A stretch of 64,000 nucleotides of DNA from Streptomyces catenulae (lineage in GTDB: Bacteria; Actinomycetota; Actinomycetes; Streptomycetales; Streptomycetaceae), in contig NZ_JODY01000011.1 of assembly GCF_000718015.1 (NCBI RefSeq), positions 81,242-145,241 on the forward strand, read 5' to 3'. Of this stretch, positions 33,522 through 41,615 are shown piece after piece. A program made the position numbers and the translations under genes. Within the stretch, counting starts at the first letter, position 1. Every line of letters starts with the position of its first letter. Under the pieces are notes generated by a model. That model saw only the letters and a list, made by a program, of their open reading frames with translations, was not told where the DNA came from and searched no databases.

Positions 33522-34194
33522 GTGGCCGGGCCCGGCAATGACACCACCGCAGTGTTCGAGAGGAGGTATCTCACACGTCACTTCCGCACCATCCGTATGT
33601 GGCGTGAATATGCCCCCGCACGGCCCGAATCCGGCTTGTTCCCCGGCGCGTGCACGGCATCCCGACGGCCCCGTCGCGGTGCGTCACCCCGCTGGTGAAC
33701 GGCGTACCCACGGCCCCGCGCCCACCCGGACCTGCCGCGATCCCCCGGCCGCCGCCCACCCCGCCCACCTGGCCGGAACACCCGGCCCCGCAGCCGCCCC
33801 CCGGGGCACCCCGCTGTTCGAGCGCGGCGCACGCCGCGGGGCACCGGGCACCTCCGTACGCCCACCCCGAACGAGGCCGGACCACCGCGTGCCCGGACTC
33901 CCCGGAACGATCGCGTCCACCGGCCCGCACGGTGCCGGATCCTGCGTCGGCGGACCCGCGGCCCTCCCGCGACGCCCGCCCCGGCTTGCCCGGTGACGCC
34001 GCGACGCCCGCCCCCGCTCGTCCGATGAGGGTCCGTCGCCCGCCCCGGCTCGTCCGGTGACGCCGCACCACCCGCCCCGGTCCGCCCGGTGACGCCCCGT
34101 CGCCCGGCCGGTCTCCGGGCACGGCCACCCGCCCCCGCGCCCGGCCCGTACGGTGACGGCATCCCGACCGCCCGTCCACGCCCCGGAGGAAACC
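33522..34194. other. Long intergenic region with 32-bp tandem repeats
   Basis: About 670 bp without a credible gene between the PHO box and the class II aldolase. Open frames on both strands here are compositional artefacts rich in Gly/Arg or Pro. The right half contains four tandem 32-bp repeats listed separately; the aldolase ribosome binding site is GGAGGA at 34185-34190. Confidence 0.5.
33973..34129. repeat. Four tandem 32-bp repeats plus a partial fifth
   Basis: Exact 32-bp period: copies at 33973-34004, 34005-34036, 34037-34068 and 34069-34100, and a degenerate fifth to about 34129. The shared unit is close to CGCCCGCCCCGGCTCGTCCG followed by GTGACGCCGCAC. Non-coding, just upstream of the aldolase gene. 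Confidence 0.75.
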
Positions 34195-34896
34195 GTGACC
34201 CGTACCGGCGCTCCCGACCCGCACCCGGACCGGCCCGGCGCCGAGGCGCTCGCGGCCGCCTGGGCGGACGTCGTCGCCACCGCCCGCCGCACCGTCGCCG
34301 ACGGCCTCGTCGTCGGCACCTCCGGCAACGTCTCGGCCCGCGTCGGCGACACCGTCCTCGTCACCCCCAGCGGCGTCCCCTACGACCGCCTCGGCCCCGG
34401 CGACCTCACCGCCGTCGACCTCGACGGCCGCCGGTGCGCGGGCACCCTCCCGCCCACCAGCGAACTCCCCATGCACCTCGCCGTCTACCGCGCCACCGAC
34501 GCCACCGCCCTCGTCCACACCCACGCCCCGCACGCCACCGCCGTCTCCGTCCTCGTCGACGAGCTGCCACCGGTCCACTACATGACCGCCGCCCTCGGCG
34601 GACCCGTCCGCGTCGCGCCCTACGCCCCCTACGGCAGCGACGAACTGGCCGCCCACGCCCTCGCCGCACTGCGCGACCGCACCGCCTGCCTCCTCGCCCA
34701 CCACGGCACGCTCGCCCTCGGCGCCACCCTCGACCAGGCACTGGACCGCACCGCCCAACTGGAGTGGATGTGCCGCGTCTGGCTCCTCGCCTCCGCCGTC
34801 CCCGGCCGCACCCCCTCCCTCCTCTCCGCCGCCGCCCTCGCCGAGACCGCCACCCGCCTCCGCGGCTACGGACGCCACCCGGAAGCCACCTCCTAG
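34195..34896 (+). CDS. Class II aldolase/adducin-family protein (FucA-like)
   Basis: 233 aa from GTG 34195 (GGAGGA at 34185). Zinc-dependent class II aldolase fold: substrate-phosphate loop VGTSGNVSAR and TPSGVPYDRL, Zn ligands in ALVHTHAPHA and the later LLAHHGTLALG, and an ELPMHLAVYRA helix. Cleaves sugar phosphates such as fuculose-1-P or acts as a related epimerase/dehydratase; ~215-235 aa is normal. No sugar-pathway genes adjoin it, so the substrate is unknown. Confidence 0.88.
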   Translation: MTRTGAPDPHPDRPGAEALAAAWADVVATARRTVADGLVVGTSGNVSARVGDTVLVTPSGVPYDRLGPGDLTAVDLDGRRCAGTLPPTSELPMHLAVYRATDATALVHTHAPHATAVSVLVDELPPVHYMTAALGGPVRVAPYAPYGSDELAAHALAALRDRTACLLAHHGTLALGATLDQALDRTAQLEWMCRVWLLASAVPGRTPSLLSAAALAETATRLRGYGRHPEATS

Positions 34897-34991
34897 CTCC
34901 GGCCCGGCGGCGCCCGCCCCCGGGGCGCCGCCGCGTCACCCGCTCGCCCCGCCCGCTGGCCGCCCCCGGCACCCCGCCCCACACTGAAGAG

Positions 34992-36119
34992 GTGCGCCTG
35001 GCTACTGCGGCGGCTGCGGCCGCCACCACCGTGATCGGTGCCGGGGCGGCCGCGGTGGCGGCCGGCCGGTACGCCGGGGGCGTCGCCCTCCGGCCCTCCC
35101 CCCAGGTGCCGTTCCCCGGGGACGCACGCCTGACCGTCCACGCCACCGGCGACGGCACGGTCACCCTCACCCGCAGCCTGGCGTCGCTGCGCCCCGGCAC
35201 CTACGGACTCTCCGGCCCCGGCTGCCATGCGATCGTCGGCCCGGTCCTGGAGCACGCCCCGCACGCCGCCGACACCGTCGTACGCCGCCTGGAGCGGATC
35301 ACCCACGGCACCCTCCCGCCCGGCACCCGGGTGCGCCTCACCCCGCAGGTGTACGCCGGGAACCCCCGCGACGCCTTCGGCCTGACCTGCGCCGACGTCG
35401 ACGTCCCCGGCGAACTCGGGCCGCTGCCCGCGTGGTTCCTGCCGGGCGTCCGCGACACCTGGGTGATCACCGTGCACGGCATCGGCACCACCCGCGAACA
35501 CCCGATGGTCGTCATGCCGTTCCTCCACCGCCACCGGCTGCCCGTCCTCGGTCTCGCCTACCGCAACGACGCGGGCGCCCCGCAGACCCCGGACCGGCTG
35601 CACCACCTCGGCGACTCCGAATGGCGTGACCTGGACGCCGCGATCCGCTACGCCGTCCGCTACGGCGCCCGCGACGTCGTCCTGCACGGCTGGTCCGCCG
35701 GGGCCACCATGGCGCTGCGCGCCGCCGTCCGCTCCGGTGTGCGCGACCGCATCCGCGGCCTCGTCCTGGACTCGCCGGTCCTCGACCGGCACGCCACCGT
35801 CCGCGCCCTGGCCGCCGCCCGGCACGTCCCGCGGGCCCTGCTGCCGCTCGCGGTCCGCGCCGCCGAGGGCCACACCGGGCTCCCCGTCGACCGCCCCGGC
35901 GACGCCGTCGACCCGGACACCCTCACCGTCCCCACCCTCCTCTTCCACGGCCCGGACGACACCCTCGCCCCCTGGGCCGCCTCCCGCGCCCTCGCCGCGC
36001 GCCGCCCGGATCTCGTCACCCTCCACCCCGTGCCGCACGCCCCGCACGCCGCCATGTGGAACGCCGCCCCCACCGCCTACGAGGAGGCGCTGCGCCGCTT
36101 CCTGACCCCACTGATGTGA
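34992..36119 (+). CDS. Membrane-anchored alpha/beta hydrolase
   Basis: 375 aa from GTG 34992. N-terminal Ala-rich hydrophobic segment (about 2-28) is an uncleaved anchor or signal. The catalytic core has oxyanion strand WVITVHGIGTTREHPM, nucleophile elbow VLHGWSAGATMALRA (GWSAG), acid in LLFHGPDDTLAPW and a C-terminal His in VPHAPHAAMWN. Resembles the BAAT/Aes-like hydrolases; substrate unknown. The GTG follows a CACACT hexamer at short distance and lacks a spaced ribosome site, so the transcript may be leaderless; GTG 35031 is an alternative. Confidence 0.8.
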   Translation: MRLATAAAAAATTVIGAGAAAVAAGRYAGGVALRPSPQVPFPGDARLTVHATGDGTVTLTRSLASLRPGTYGLSGPGCHAIVGPVLEHAPHAADTVVRRLERITHGTLPPGTRVRLTPQVYAGNPRDAFGLTCADVDVPGELGPLPAWFLPGVRDTWVITVHGIGTTREHPMVVMPFLHRHRLPVLGLAYRNDAGAPQTPDRLHHLGDSEWRDLDAAIRYAVRYGARDVVLHGWSAGATMALRAAVRSGVRDRIRGLVLDSPVLDRHATVRALAAARHVPRALLPLAVRAAEGHTGLPVDRPGDAVDPDTLTVPTLLFHGPDDTLAPWAASRALAARRPDLVTLHPVPHAPHAAMWNAAPTAYEEALRRFLTPLM

Positions 36120-36224
36120 CCGCCGCCGCCCGTACGCCCCGCTCCGTGCGCGTACGGGGAAGCACGGCGCGCGGGCATACGGGGGGACAACTCCCCACAA
36201 CCGTGATGGGTCGCCTGGATGAAC

Positions 36225-36243
36225 CCCGCTGAGCGGGCCTTTT
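36225..36243 (+). terminator. Small rho-independent terminator
   Basis: CCCGC-TGA-GCGGG (36225-36237) followed by CCTTTTCC, about 105 bp after the hydrolase stop. Confidence 0.5.
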
Positions 36244-36291
36244 CCTGCCGTCCGATTGGGTTTTCGGGCCGTCAGCGGCAAGACTGCTCCT

Positions 36292-37725
36292 GTGACGTCC
36301 CGTACTCCGCGCGACTCCCGGCTCCGACTCGTCCCCAGGCAACCGATTGCCGCCGCCCGCCGGGCGGTGAGCACCCGGGCCGCCCGTCCGGCCCCACGCC
36401 CGCCCGAGGGCACCCCGCCGCCCGCGGAACTGGCGCGCCAGGCCCGCGCCGCGCTCTCGGGCGCGGCCCGGCTGGCCCACTGGGCCGACGGCGCCGGTGA
36501 CGGACTACGGGCCGGGCGCGACGGCGCCCTCCCGGCGGCCGACGTGGACCGCGCCGCCGAGGCCCTCGGCCTGCCCACCGCCCAGGTGCGCGCCGACTGG
36601 GACCGCGCCCGCCTCGCCGGACTGATCGAGTTGCACGGCGGGCTGGCCCGCGCCGGCTGGCGGCTGCGCGCCTGGGACCGCGACGACACCGCCGCCCTCC
36701 GCGGCTGGGTCGCCCTCTTCGACGCCTGGTCGCTGGCGCTGCCGTCCCCCGAGGGCGCCGGGCCCGCCATCGTCGGCGAGGTCGTCGAGGCGGTCCCGCA
36801 GCTGCTCTCGCTGCTCCACCTCTCGGCCGGTCCGGTCCGGCTCCAGGCACTGCTGGACATGCTGGAACAGCGCGTCGCCGAGCTGCGCACCGAGCGCTGC
36901 GAGGTGCCATACGGGCCCCGCACCGAGTCCGCGGACGGCGACCCGGAGGAGGCGCAGGCCCCGCTCACCGCCCTGCTGGACTGGGCGCTCGCCGCACTGA
37001 CCGCGGTCGGCGCGCTGGTGCCCGCCGACGGCGCGCCCGCCCCGGCGCCCGCCCCGGGCGACGGCGACGACGCCCGCGAGGCGCAGCTGACGCCGCTGGG
37101 CCACTGGTCGGTGTGGGTCAAGCTGGAGCAGATCTGCGTCGCGGCGCAGAGCCCGGCGGGCAACATCGAGCAGACCGCCGCCGCCATGCTCCGCGGCTGC
37201 GCCCGGCTCACCCCGGGCCCGGCCCGCGCGGAGTACCGCGCCTGGCTCGCGGCCCGCTCGGTCGGCTCGGCCGTCGAGGAGCTGCTGACCGTGGCGCGCG
37301 GCGAGGACGCGCTGCTGCGCGGGCTGGCCTTCGAGGCGCTGCGCGCCGTCGGCGCCCCGGCCGAGGCCGCCGTCCGCGCCGCCGCCGAGGAGGCGGCGCT
37401 GCGCCCGTACGTCCTGCTGTGGCTCTTCGAGCACGAGGGCGGCGACCCGGAGAACGCCCCCGACGTGCTCACCCGCGAGGAGTCGACCTGGCTGTGGGTG
37501 GACACCGCCGCGGCCGTCGCCGACCACGGCGAGAGCCAGCTGCTGATCCGCCATCTCGACTCGGCGGTCCAGGGCTCCGTCCCGCGTCTTCTCGAAGAGG
37601 TGCGTGCGGTGGGCCATCCGCGCACCGTCCAGGTCCTGGTGGCGCTCGCCGCCGCCCATCCCGACCCGGCGCTGGCCAAGGCCGTCCGCCGGGCGGCGTT
37701 CCAGGTGCACACCGGCGGCGTCTGA
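36292..37725 (+). CDS. Conserved actinobacterial protein of unknown function
   Basis: 477 aa, not recognised. Soluble, mostly alpha-helical and Ala/Leu/Glu-rich. The N-terminal 90 residues contain a basic Arg/Pro region and ELARQARAALSGAARLAHW; a winged-helix-like stretch follows (AALGLPTAQVRADWDRARLAGLIEL, about 100-125). The C-terminal half looks like HEAT/ARM-type helical repeats (LLRGLAFEALRAVGAPAEAAVRAAAE, RTVQVLVALAAAHPDPALAKAVRRAAF). GTG 36292 is preceded at six bases by AAGACT and at 18 bp further by TTGGGT, suggesting a leaderless message. Helical-repeat scaffold is the best description. Confidence 0.75.
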   Translation: MTSRTPRDSRLRLVPRQPIAAARRAVSTRAARPAPRPPEGTPPPAELARQARAALSGAARLAHWADGAGDGLRAGRDGALPAADVDRAAEALGLPTAQVRADWDRARLAGLIELHGGLARAGWRLRAWDRDDTAALRGWVALFDAWSLALPSPEGAGPAIVGEVVEAVPQLLSLLHLSAGPVRLQALLDMLEQRVAELRTERCEVPYGPRTESADGDPEEAQAPLTALLDWALAALTAVGALVPADGAPAPAPAPGDGDDAREAQLTPLGHWSVWVKLEQICVAAQSPAGNIEQTAAAMLRGCARLTPGPARAEYRAWLAARSVGSAVEELLTVARGEDALLRGLAFEALRAVGAPAEAAVRAAAEEAALRPYVLLWLFEHEGGDPENAPDVLTREESTWLWVDTAAAVADHGESQLLIRHLDSAVQGSVPRLLEEVRAVGHPRTVQVLVALAAAHPDPALAKAVRRAAFQVHTGGV

Positions 37726-37732
37726 TCCGGCA

Positions 37733-37759
37733 GCCGCCGGGCCACCGCGGCCCGGCGGC
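37733..37759. terminator. Bidirectional hairpin terminator
   Basis: Perfect 11-bp arms GCCGCCGGGCC (37733-37743) / GGCCCGGCGGC (37749-37759), 5-nt loop, between convergent genes. Confidence 0.6.
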
Positions 37760-37786
37760 CCGCGGCCGTCCACCGGAGGGACCGGG

Positions 37787-38197
37787 TCATCCGCCCGCCC
37801 CCGGCGCGTACGTCCCGAAGCTCCAGACGTTGCCCTCGGCGTCGCGCGCCAGGTAGTCGCGGGAGCCGTACTCCTGGTCCCGGGGCGCCATCAGGATCTC
37901 CACCCCGGCGGCGCGCGCCCGGTCGTGGTGGGCGTCCACGTCCTCGACCACGACGTAGACGCCGCTCGGACCGGCGTCGGCCATCGCCGCGTCGAAGGGG
38001 CCGCCGTGCCCCTTGGAGCCGAGCATCACCCGGCCGTTGCCGTACGACAGCTCGGCGTGGACGACGGTGCCGTCCTCGCCCTCGTACACCGCCTCCCTGG
38101 TGAAGCCGAAGGCGTCGGTCAGCTGGCGGATCGCGGCCCGGGCGTCGCGGTAGACGAGGGTGGGGAAGAGCGTGGGGGGCTGCGGGGTGACCGGCAT
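37787..38197 (-). CDS. VOC-family (glyoxalase/bleomycin-resistance-like) protein
   Basis: 136 aa single-domain VOC protein of the PhnB-like type: PTLVYRDARAAIRQLTDAFGF, ELSYGNGRVMLGS, VYVVVEDVDAHHDRARAAGV and the C-terminal SRDYLARDAEGNVWSFGTY. Metal ligand positions (His or Glu near AELSYG and the WSFG strand) are only partly conserved. Cytosolic; could bind a small electrophile or drug. Convergent with the 477-aa gene. Confidence 0.88.
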   Translation of the reverse strand: MPVTPQPPTLFPTLVYRDARAAIRQLTDAFGFTREAVYEGEDGTVVHAELSYGNGRVMLGSKGHGGPFDAAMADAGPSGVYVVVEDVDAHHDRARAAGVEILMAPRDQEYGSRDYLARDAEGNVWSFGTYAPGAGG

Positions 38198-38503
38198 GGT
38201 GGCCGCCTCTCCCGGGAGCGTGTGTCCCGTGGCGCACGGCCCCGCGCGCCGCTCGCGCGGGCATCCGTGAGATCTGCCTCACAGTCTGCCGGGACCCACT
38301 GACAACGCACCCGCGGCGGCCGCGCCCGCCACCCGCGCCGGAGCCGCCGTACGGCCGTCCGTGGCCTTCGGCGGCCGGGAAAAACAGTTGCGTGGCACCG
38401 TTAGACTGCCCGCATGGCAGTTCTCCTCTGGGTTCATTAGACGGCGTAGACCGCTCTCGGACCGTCCGTCCAATCCGCCGTCACCCTGCCCTGGAGTTTT
38501 TCC
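38198..38503 (+). promoter_or_regulatory. Leader region of the ABC-F gene
   Basis: 306-bp gap. A TAGACT hexamer at 38402-38407 ends six bases before an 8-codon ORF at 38414, and the ABC-F start GTG 38504 follows 63 bp after that ORF's stop, with GGAG about ten bases before it. The arrangement suits attenuation control. The left part of the gap shows nothing else. Confidence 0.5.
38414..38440 (+). CDS. 8-codon leader peptide MAVLLWVH upstream of the ABC-F gene
   Basis: ATG 38414 to TAG 38438-38440. It sits six bases after a -10-like TAGACT and so may start at the mRNA 5' end without a ribosome site. Ribosome-stalling leader peptides precede several ABC-F antibiotic-protection genes; hydrophobic residues and a Trp near the C-terminus are compatible with that. 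Direct observation: frame and position. Inference: expression and stalling. Confidence 0.45.
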   Translation: MAVLLWVH

Positions 38504-40102
38504 GTGATCACCGCTTCCGGCCTTGAGCTGCGCGCCGGCGCCCGCGTTCTCATCGATTCCGCTTCCTTCCGTATCGCCAAGGGCGACCGCGTCGGCCTGG
38601 TCGGCCGCAACGGCGCGGGGAAGACCACCCTCACCAAGGTCCTGGCCGGTGAAGGCATCCCCGCCGCCGGGTCCGTCACCCGCTCCGGCGAGGTCGGCTA
38701 CCTCCCGCAGGACCCGCGCACCGGCGACATGGACGTCCTCGCCCGCGACCGCATCCTCTCCGCCCGTGAGCTGGACTCCGTCCTGCGCAAGATGCGGGAG
38801 AACGAGGACCGGATGGCGAACGGCAAGGGCGCCACCCGTGAGAAGGCGATGCGCAAGTACGAGCGCCTGGAGACGGAGTTCCTGACCAAGGGCGGGTACG
38901 CCGCCGAGGCGGAGGCCGCGACCATCGCCGCCAGCCTGGGCCTGCCGGACCGGATCCTCGCCCAGCCGCTGCACACCCTCTCCGGTGGTCAGCGCCGCCG
39001 CGTCGAGCTGGCCCGGATCCTCTTCTCGGACGCCGACACCCTGCTCCTCGACGAGCCGACCAACCACCTCGACGCCGACTCCATCGTCTGGCTGCGCGAC
39101 TACCTCAAGACGTACCGCGGCGGTTTCATCGTGATCTCCCACGACGTCGACCTCGTCGAGACCGTCGTCAACAAGGTCTTCTACCTCGACGCCAACCGCG
39201 CCACCATCGACGTCTACAACATGGGCTGGAAGCTCTACCAGCAGCAGCGTGAGGCCGACGAGAAGCGCCGTCGCCGTGAGCGGCAGAACGCCGAGAAGAA
39301 GGCCGCGGCCCTCAACTCGCAGGCCGACAAGATGCGCGCCAAGGCCACCAAGACCGTCGCCGCGCAGAACATGGCCAAGCGCGCCGAGCGTCTGCTGTCC
39401 GGTCTGGAGGAGGTCCGCGCCGCCGACAAGGTCGCCAAGCTGCGCTTCCCCGACCCGGCGCCGTGCGGCAAGACGCCGCTCACCGCCGAGGGGCTGTCGA
39501 AGTCGTACGGTTCGCTGGAGATCTTCACCGACGTCGACCTCGCCATCGACAAGGGCTCCCGGGTCGTCATCCTGGGTCTGAACGGCGCCGGTAAGACCAC
39601 GCTGCTGCGGCTGCTGGCCGGGGTGGAGACCCCCGACACCGGCGAGGTCCGCCCCGGTCACGGCCTCAAGCTGGGCTACTACGCGCAGGAGCACGAGACG
39701 CTCGACCCGGACCGCACGGTCCTGGAGAACATGCGCTCCGCCGCCCCGGACATGGACCTCGTCGCCATCCGGAAGACGCTGGGTTCCTTCCTGTTCTCCG
39801 GCGACGACGTCGACAAGCCCGCCGGGGTGCTCTCCGGCGGTGAGAAGACCCGGCTGGCGCTGGCCACGCTGGTCGTCTCGTCCGCCAACGTCCTGCTGCT
39901 CGACGAGCCGACGAACAACCTCGACCCGGCCAGCCGCGAGGAGATCCTCGGCGCGCTGCACACCTTCACCGGCGCCGTCGTCCTCGTCTCGCACGACGAG
40001 GGCGCGGTGGACGCCCTGGAGCCGGAGCGGATCATCCTGCTGCCCGACGGTGTCGAGGACCTGTGGGGTCAGGAGTACGCGGACCTCGTCGCGCTGGCGT
40101 GA
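38504..40102 (+). CDS. ABC-F family ATPase (ribosome-associated translation factor)
   Basis: 532 aa, two ABC cassettes and no membrane domain. Walker A GRNGAGKTTLTK (about 36-47) and GLNGAGKTTLLR (about 360), signatures LSGGQRRRVELARILF and LSGGEKTRLALATLV, Walker B LLLDEPTNHLD and LLLDEPTNNLD. The inter-cassette P-site linker is long and highly charged (QQQREADEKRRRRERQNAEKK, about 250-300). Such proteins act at the ribosomal E site to rescue stalling or protect from antibiotics. No Arm subdomain as in EttA is obvious. GTG start; the upstream leader peptide hints at translational control. Confidence 0.92.
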   Translation: MITASGLELRAGARVLIDSASFRIAKGDRVGLVGRNGAGKTTLTKVLAGEGIPAAGSVTRSGEVGYLPQDPRTGDMDVLARDRILSARELDSVLRKMRENEDRMANGKGATREKAMRKYERLETEFLTKGGYAAEAEAATIAASLGLPDRILAQPLHTLSGGQRRRVELARILFSDADTLLLDEPTNHLDADSIVWLRDYLKTYRGGFIVISHDVDLVETVVNKVFYLDANRATIDVYNMGWKLYQQQREADEKRRRRERQNAEKKAAALNSQADKMRAKATKTVAAQNMAKRAERLLSGLEEVRAADKVAKLRFPDPAPCGKTPLTAEGLSKSYGSLEIFTDVDLAIDKGSRVVILGLNGAGKTTLLRLLAGVETPDTGEVRPGHGLKLGYYAQEHETLDPDRTVLENMRSAAPDMDLVAIRKTLGSFLFSGDDVDKPAGVLSGGEKTRLALATLVVSSANVLLLDEPTNNLDPASREEILGALHTFTGAVVLVSHDEGAVDALEPERIILLPDGVEDLWGQEYADLVALA

Positions 40103-40441
40103 CCGGTGGCGGGCCACCAGGTTCGCGCATCGATCATTCGGCCGACGGGTGATCCATCATCTGAGTGAGAACGGCTCGTACACCGGCGAGCCTCCGAGAC
40201 GGAGCCGGGCCCTGGCGGCCCGGCTTCCGTCATGTTCGGCGCGCCCCCGCTGACCTGCGGTTTCCCGGACGGGGCGCGGAAGGGCGCGGCGATTTCGGTG
40301 GGTGTCGGAGGCCCTCGGCCAGATTGTCCGGACACGGACGGCCTCGGACGCCTCGCCACAGACCTTGCCGAATGGGTGGCCAGGAACGCGAGGAGGGGTG
40401 ATCATGAGAGTCCAGAGCGCACTTCCCATGAGGAGGCACGG
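40103..40441. other. Intergenic region between ABC-F and gbn
   Basis: 339 bp, no gene. It contains the terminator at 40199-40230 and three GATC sites (about 40131, 40151 and 40400), the core motif reported for Gbn. The gbn ribosome site AGGAGG ends about seven bases before GTG 40442. Confidence 0.4.
40199..40230 (+). terminator. Hairpin terminator of the ABC-F gene
   Basis: ACGGAGCCGGGCC (40199-40211) pairs with GGCCCGGCTTCCGT (40217-40230) with one bulged base; 5-nt loop. Confidence 0.6.
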
Positions 40442-40663
40442 GTGGCCGAGACTCTGAAGAAGGGCAGCCGGGTGACCGGCGCCGCGCGCGAAAAGCTCGC
40501 GGCAGACCTGAAGAAGAAGTACGACTCCGGAGCGAGCATCCGGGCGCTGGCCGAAGAGACCGGTCGCTCCTATGGATTCGTCCACCGGATGCTCAGCGAA
40601 TCCGGTGTGTCCCTGCGCGGTCGAGGCGGAGCAACGAGGGGCAAGAAGGCCACCTCGGCCTGA
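40442..40663 (+). CDS. gbn: Small helix-turn-helix nucleoid-associated protein, Gbn-like
   Basis: 73 aa, basic. N-terminal coiled/helical VTGAAREKLAADLKKKYDSG followed by helix-turn-helix SIRALAEETGRSYGFVHRMLSESG and a basic GRGGATRGKKA tail. Length, sequence style and context match S. coelicolor SCO1839 (Gbn), described as a GATC-binding nucleoid-associated protein that affects development. GTG start at 40442 with AGGAGG upstream. Stand-alone gene with its own promoter region. The identification rests on recall of the family and synteny. Confidence 0.75.
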   Translation: MAETLKKGSRVTGAAREKLAADLKKKYDSGASIRALAEETGRSYGFVHRMLSESGVSLRGRGGATRGKKATSA

Positions 40664-40775
40664 CGACCGCGACTCCGACGGGTAGTCCCCCCGGTCGGTC
40701 GGGCAGACGACCGGGAGGTTACCGTTCAGTCACTTACGCACGCTGGTGTGCGACGGCTGACTCGGAGGCATTCTG

Positions 40776-41555
40776 ATGACTCTGCTCGACAAGGACGGTG
40801 TGCGGCTCACCGTGGACGACGCGCTCGCCACGGTGACCCTCGCAGGCGCGGCCAAGCGCAACGCCCAGTCGCCCGCCATGTGGCGGGCGCTGGCCGAGGT
40901 CGGCGCGCTGCTGCCGGGGAGCGTCCGCGTCGTGGTGCTGCGGGGCGAGGGCAAGTCCTTCTCCGCGGGACTCGACCGGCAGGCGTTCACGCCCGAGGGA
41001 TTCGACGGCGAGCCGTCCTTCCTCGACATGGCGCGCGGCCCGGAGCACGAGATGGACGCGCTCATCGCCTCGTACCAGGAGGCGTTCACCTGGTGGCGGC
41101 GGAACGACCTGGTGTCGATCGCCGCCGTCCAGGGCCATGCGATAGGCGCCGGATTCCAGCTGGCGCTCTCCTGTGACCTGCGGGTCTGTGCCGAGGACGT
41201 GCAGTTCGCGATGCGTGAGACCAGCCTCGGGCTGGTGCCCGACCTGACGGGCACCCACCCGCTGGTCCATCTCGTCGGCTACGCCCGGGCGCTGGAGATC
41301 TGCGCCACCGGGCGCTTCGTCCACGGTGACGAGGCGGGCCGGATCGGCCTGGCCAACCTCGTCGTCCCCGGTGAGGAGCTGGACGCTGCGGTCGCCGACC
41401 TGGTCACCGCGCTGCTGGCCCCGCCGCGTGACGCCGTCATCGAGACCAAGGCGCTGCTCGCCGGTGCCGTCGGCCGGGATCTGGACGCACAGCGCGCCGC
41501 CGAGCGGGCCGCCCAGGGCCGCCGTCTGCACGATCTGGCGGGCCTCGGCGAATGA
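40776..41555 (+). CDS. Enoyl-CoA hydratase/isomerase family protein
   Basis: 259 aa crotonase-fold protein: LRGEGKSFSAGLDRQAF supplies the first oxyanion-hole segment, IAAVQGHAIGAGFQLALSCDLRVCAEDVQF the second, and FAMRETSLGLVPDLTGTHPLVHLVG the active-site helix. The usual hydratase Glu pair is not obvious (LGLVPDLTGTHPL has Asp), so the reaction could be hydration, isomerisation or another CoA thioester step. ATG start. Single gene ended by a bidirectional hairpin. Confidence 0.88.
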   Translation: MTLLDKDGVRLTVDDALATVTLAGAAKRNAQSPAMWRALAEVGALLPGSVRVVVLRGEGKSFSAGLDRQAFTPEGFDGEPSFLDMARGPEHEMDALIASYQEAFTWWRRNDLVSIAAVQGHAIGAGFQLALSCDLRVCAEDVQFAMRETSLGLVPDLTGTHPLVHLVGYARALEICATGRFVHGDEAGRIGLANLVVPGEELDAAVADLVTALLAPPRDAVIETKALLAGAVGRDLDAQRAAERAAQGRRLHDLAGLGE

Positions 41556-41561
41556 CCCCGC

Positions 41562-41611
41562 GGACCGCCCGCGACGCCGTGCCCCGCCGGGGGCGGCGCC
41601 GCGGGCGGTCC
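41562..41611. terminator. Bidirectional hairpin terminator
   Basis: Perfect 12-bp arms GGACCGCCCGCG (41562-41573) and CGCGGGCGGTCC (41600-41611) with an internally paired GC-rich loop, between convergent genes. Confidence 0.6.
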
Positions 41612-41615
41612 CGTC

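Noticed and set aside
33571..34878. Minus-strand open frame of about 435 codons across the pit-aldolase gap
   Set aside because: Gly/Arg-rich, partly created by the 32-bp repeats and by antisense of the aldolase; no ribosome site.
34893..38282. Minus-strand open frame of about 1,129 codons
   Set aside because: It lies antisense to three well-supported genes, its peptide is Ser/Ala/Arg-rich with no motif, and its third positions are not G/C-biased; it is a mirror of high-GC coding on the other strand.
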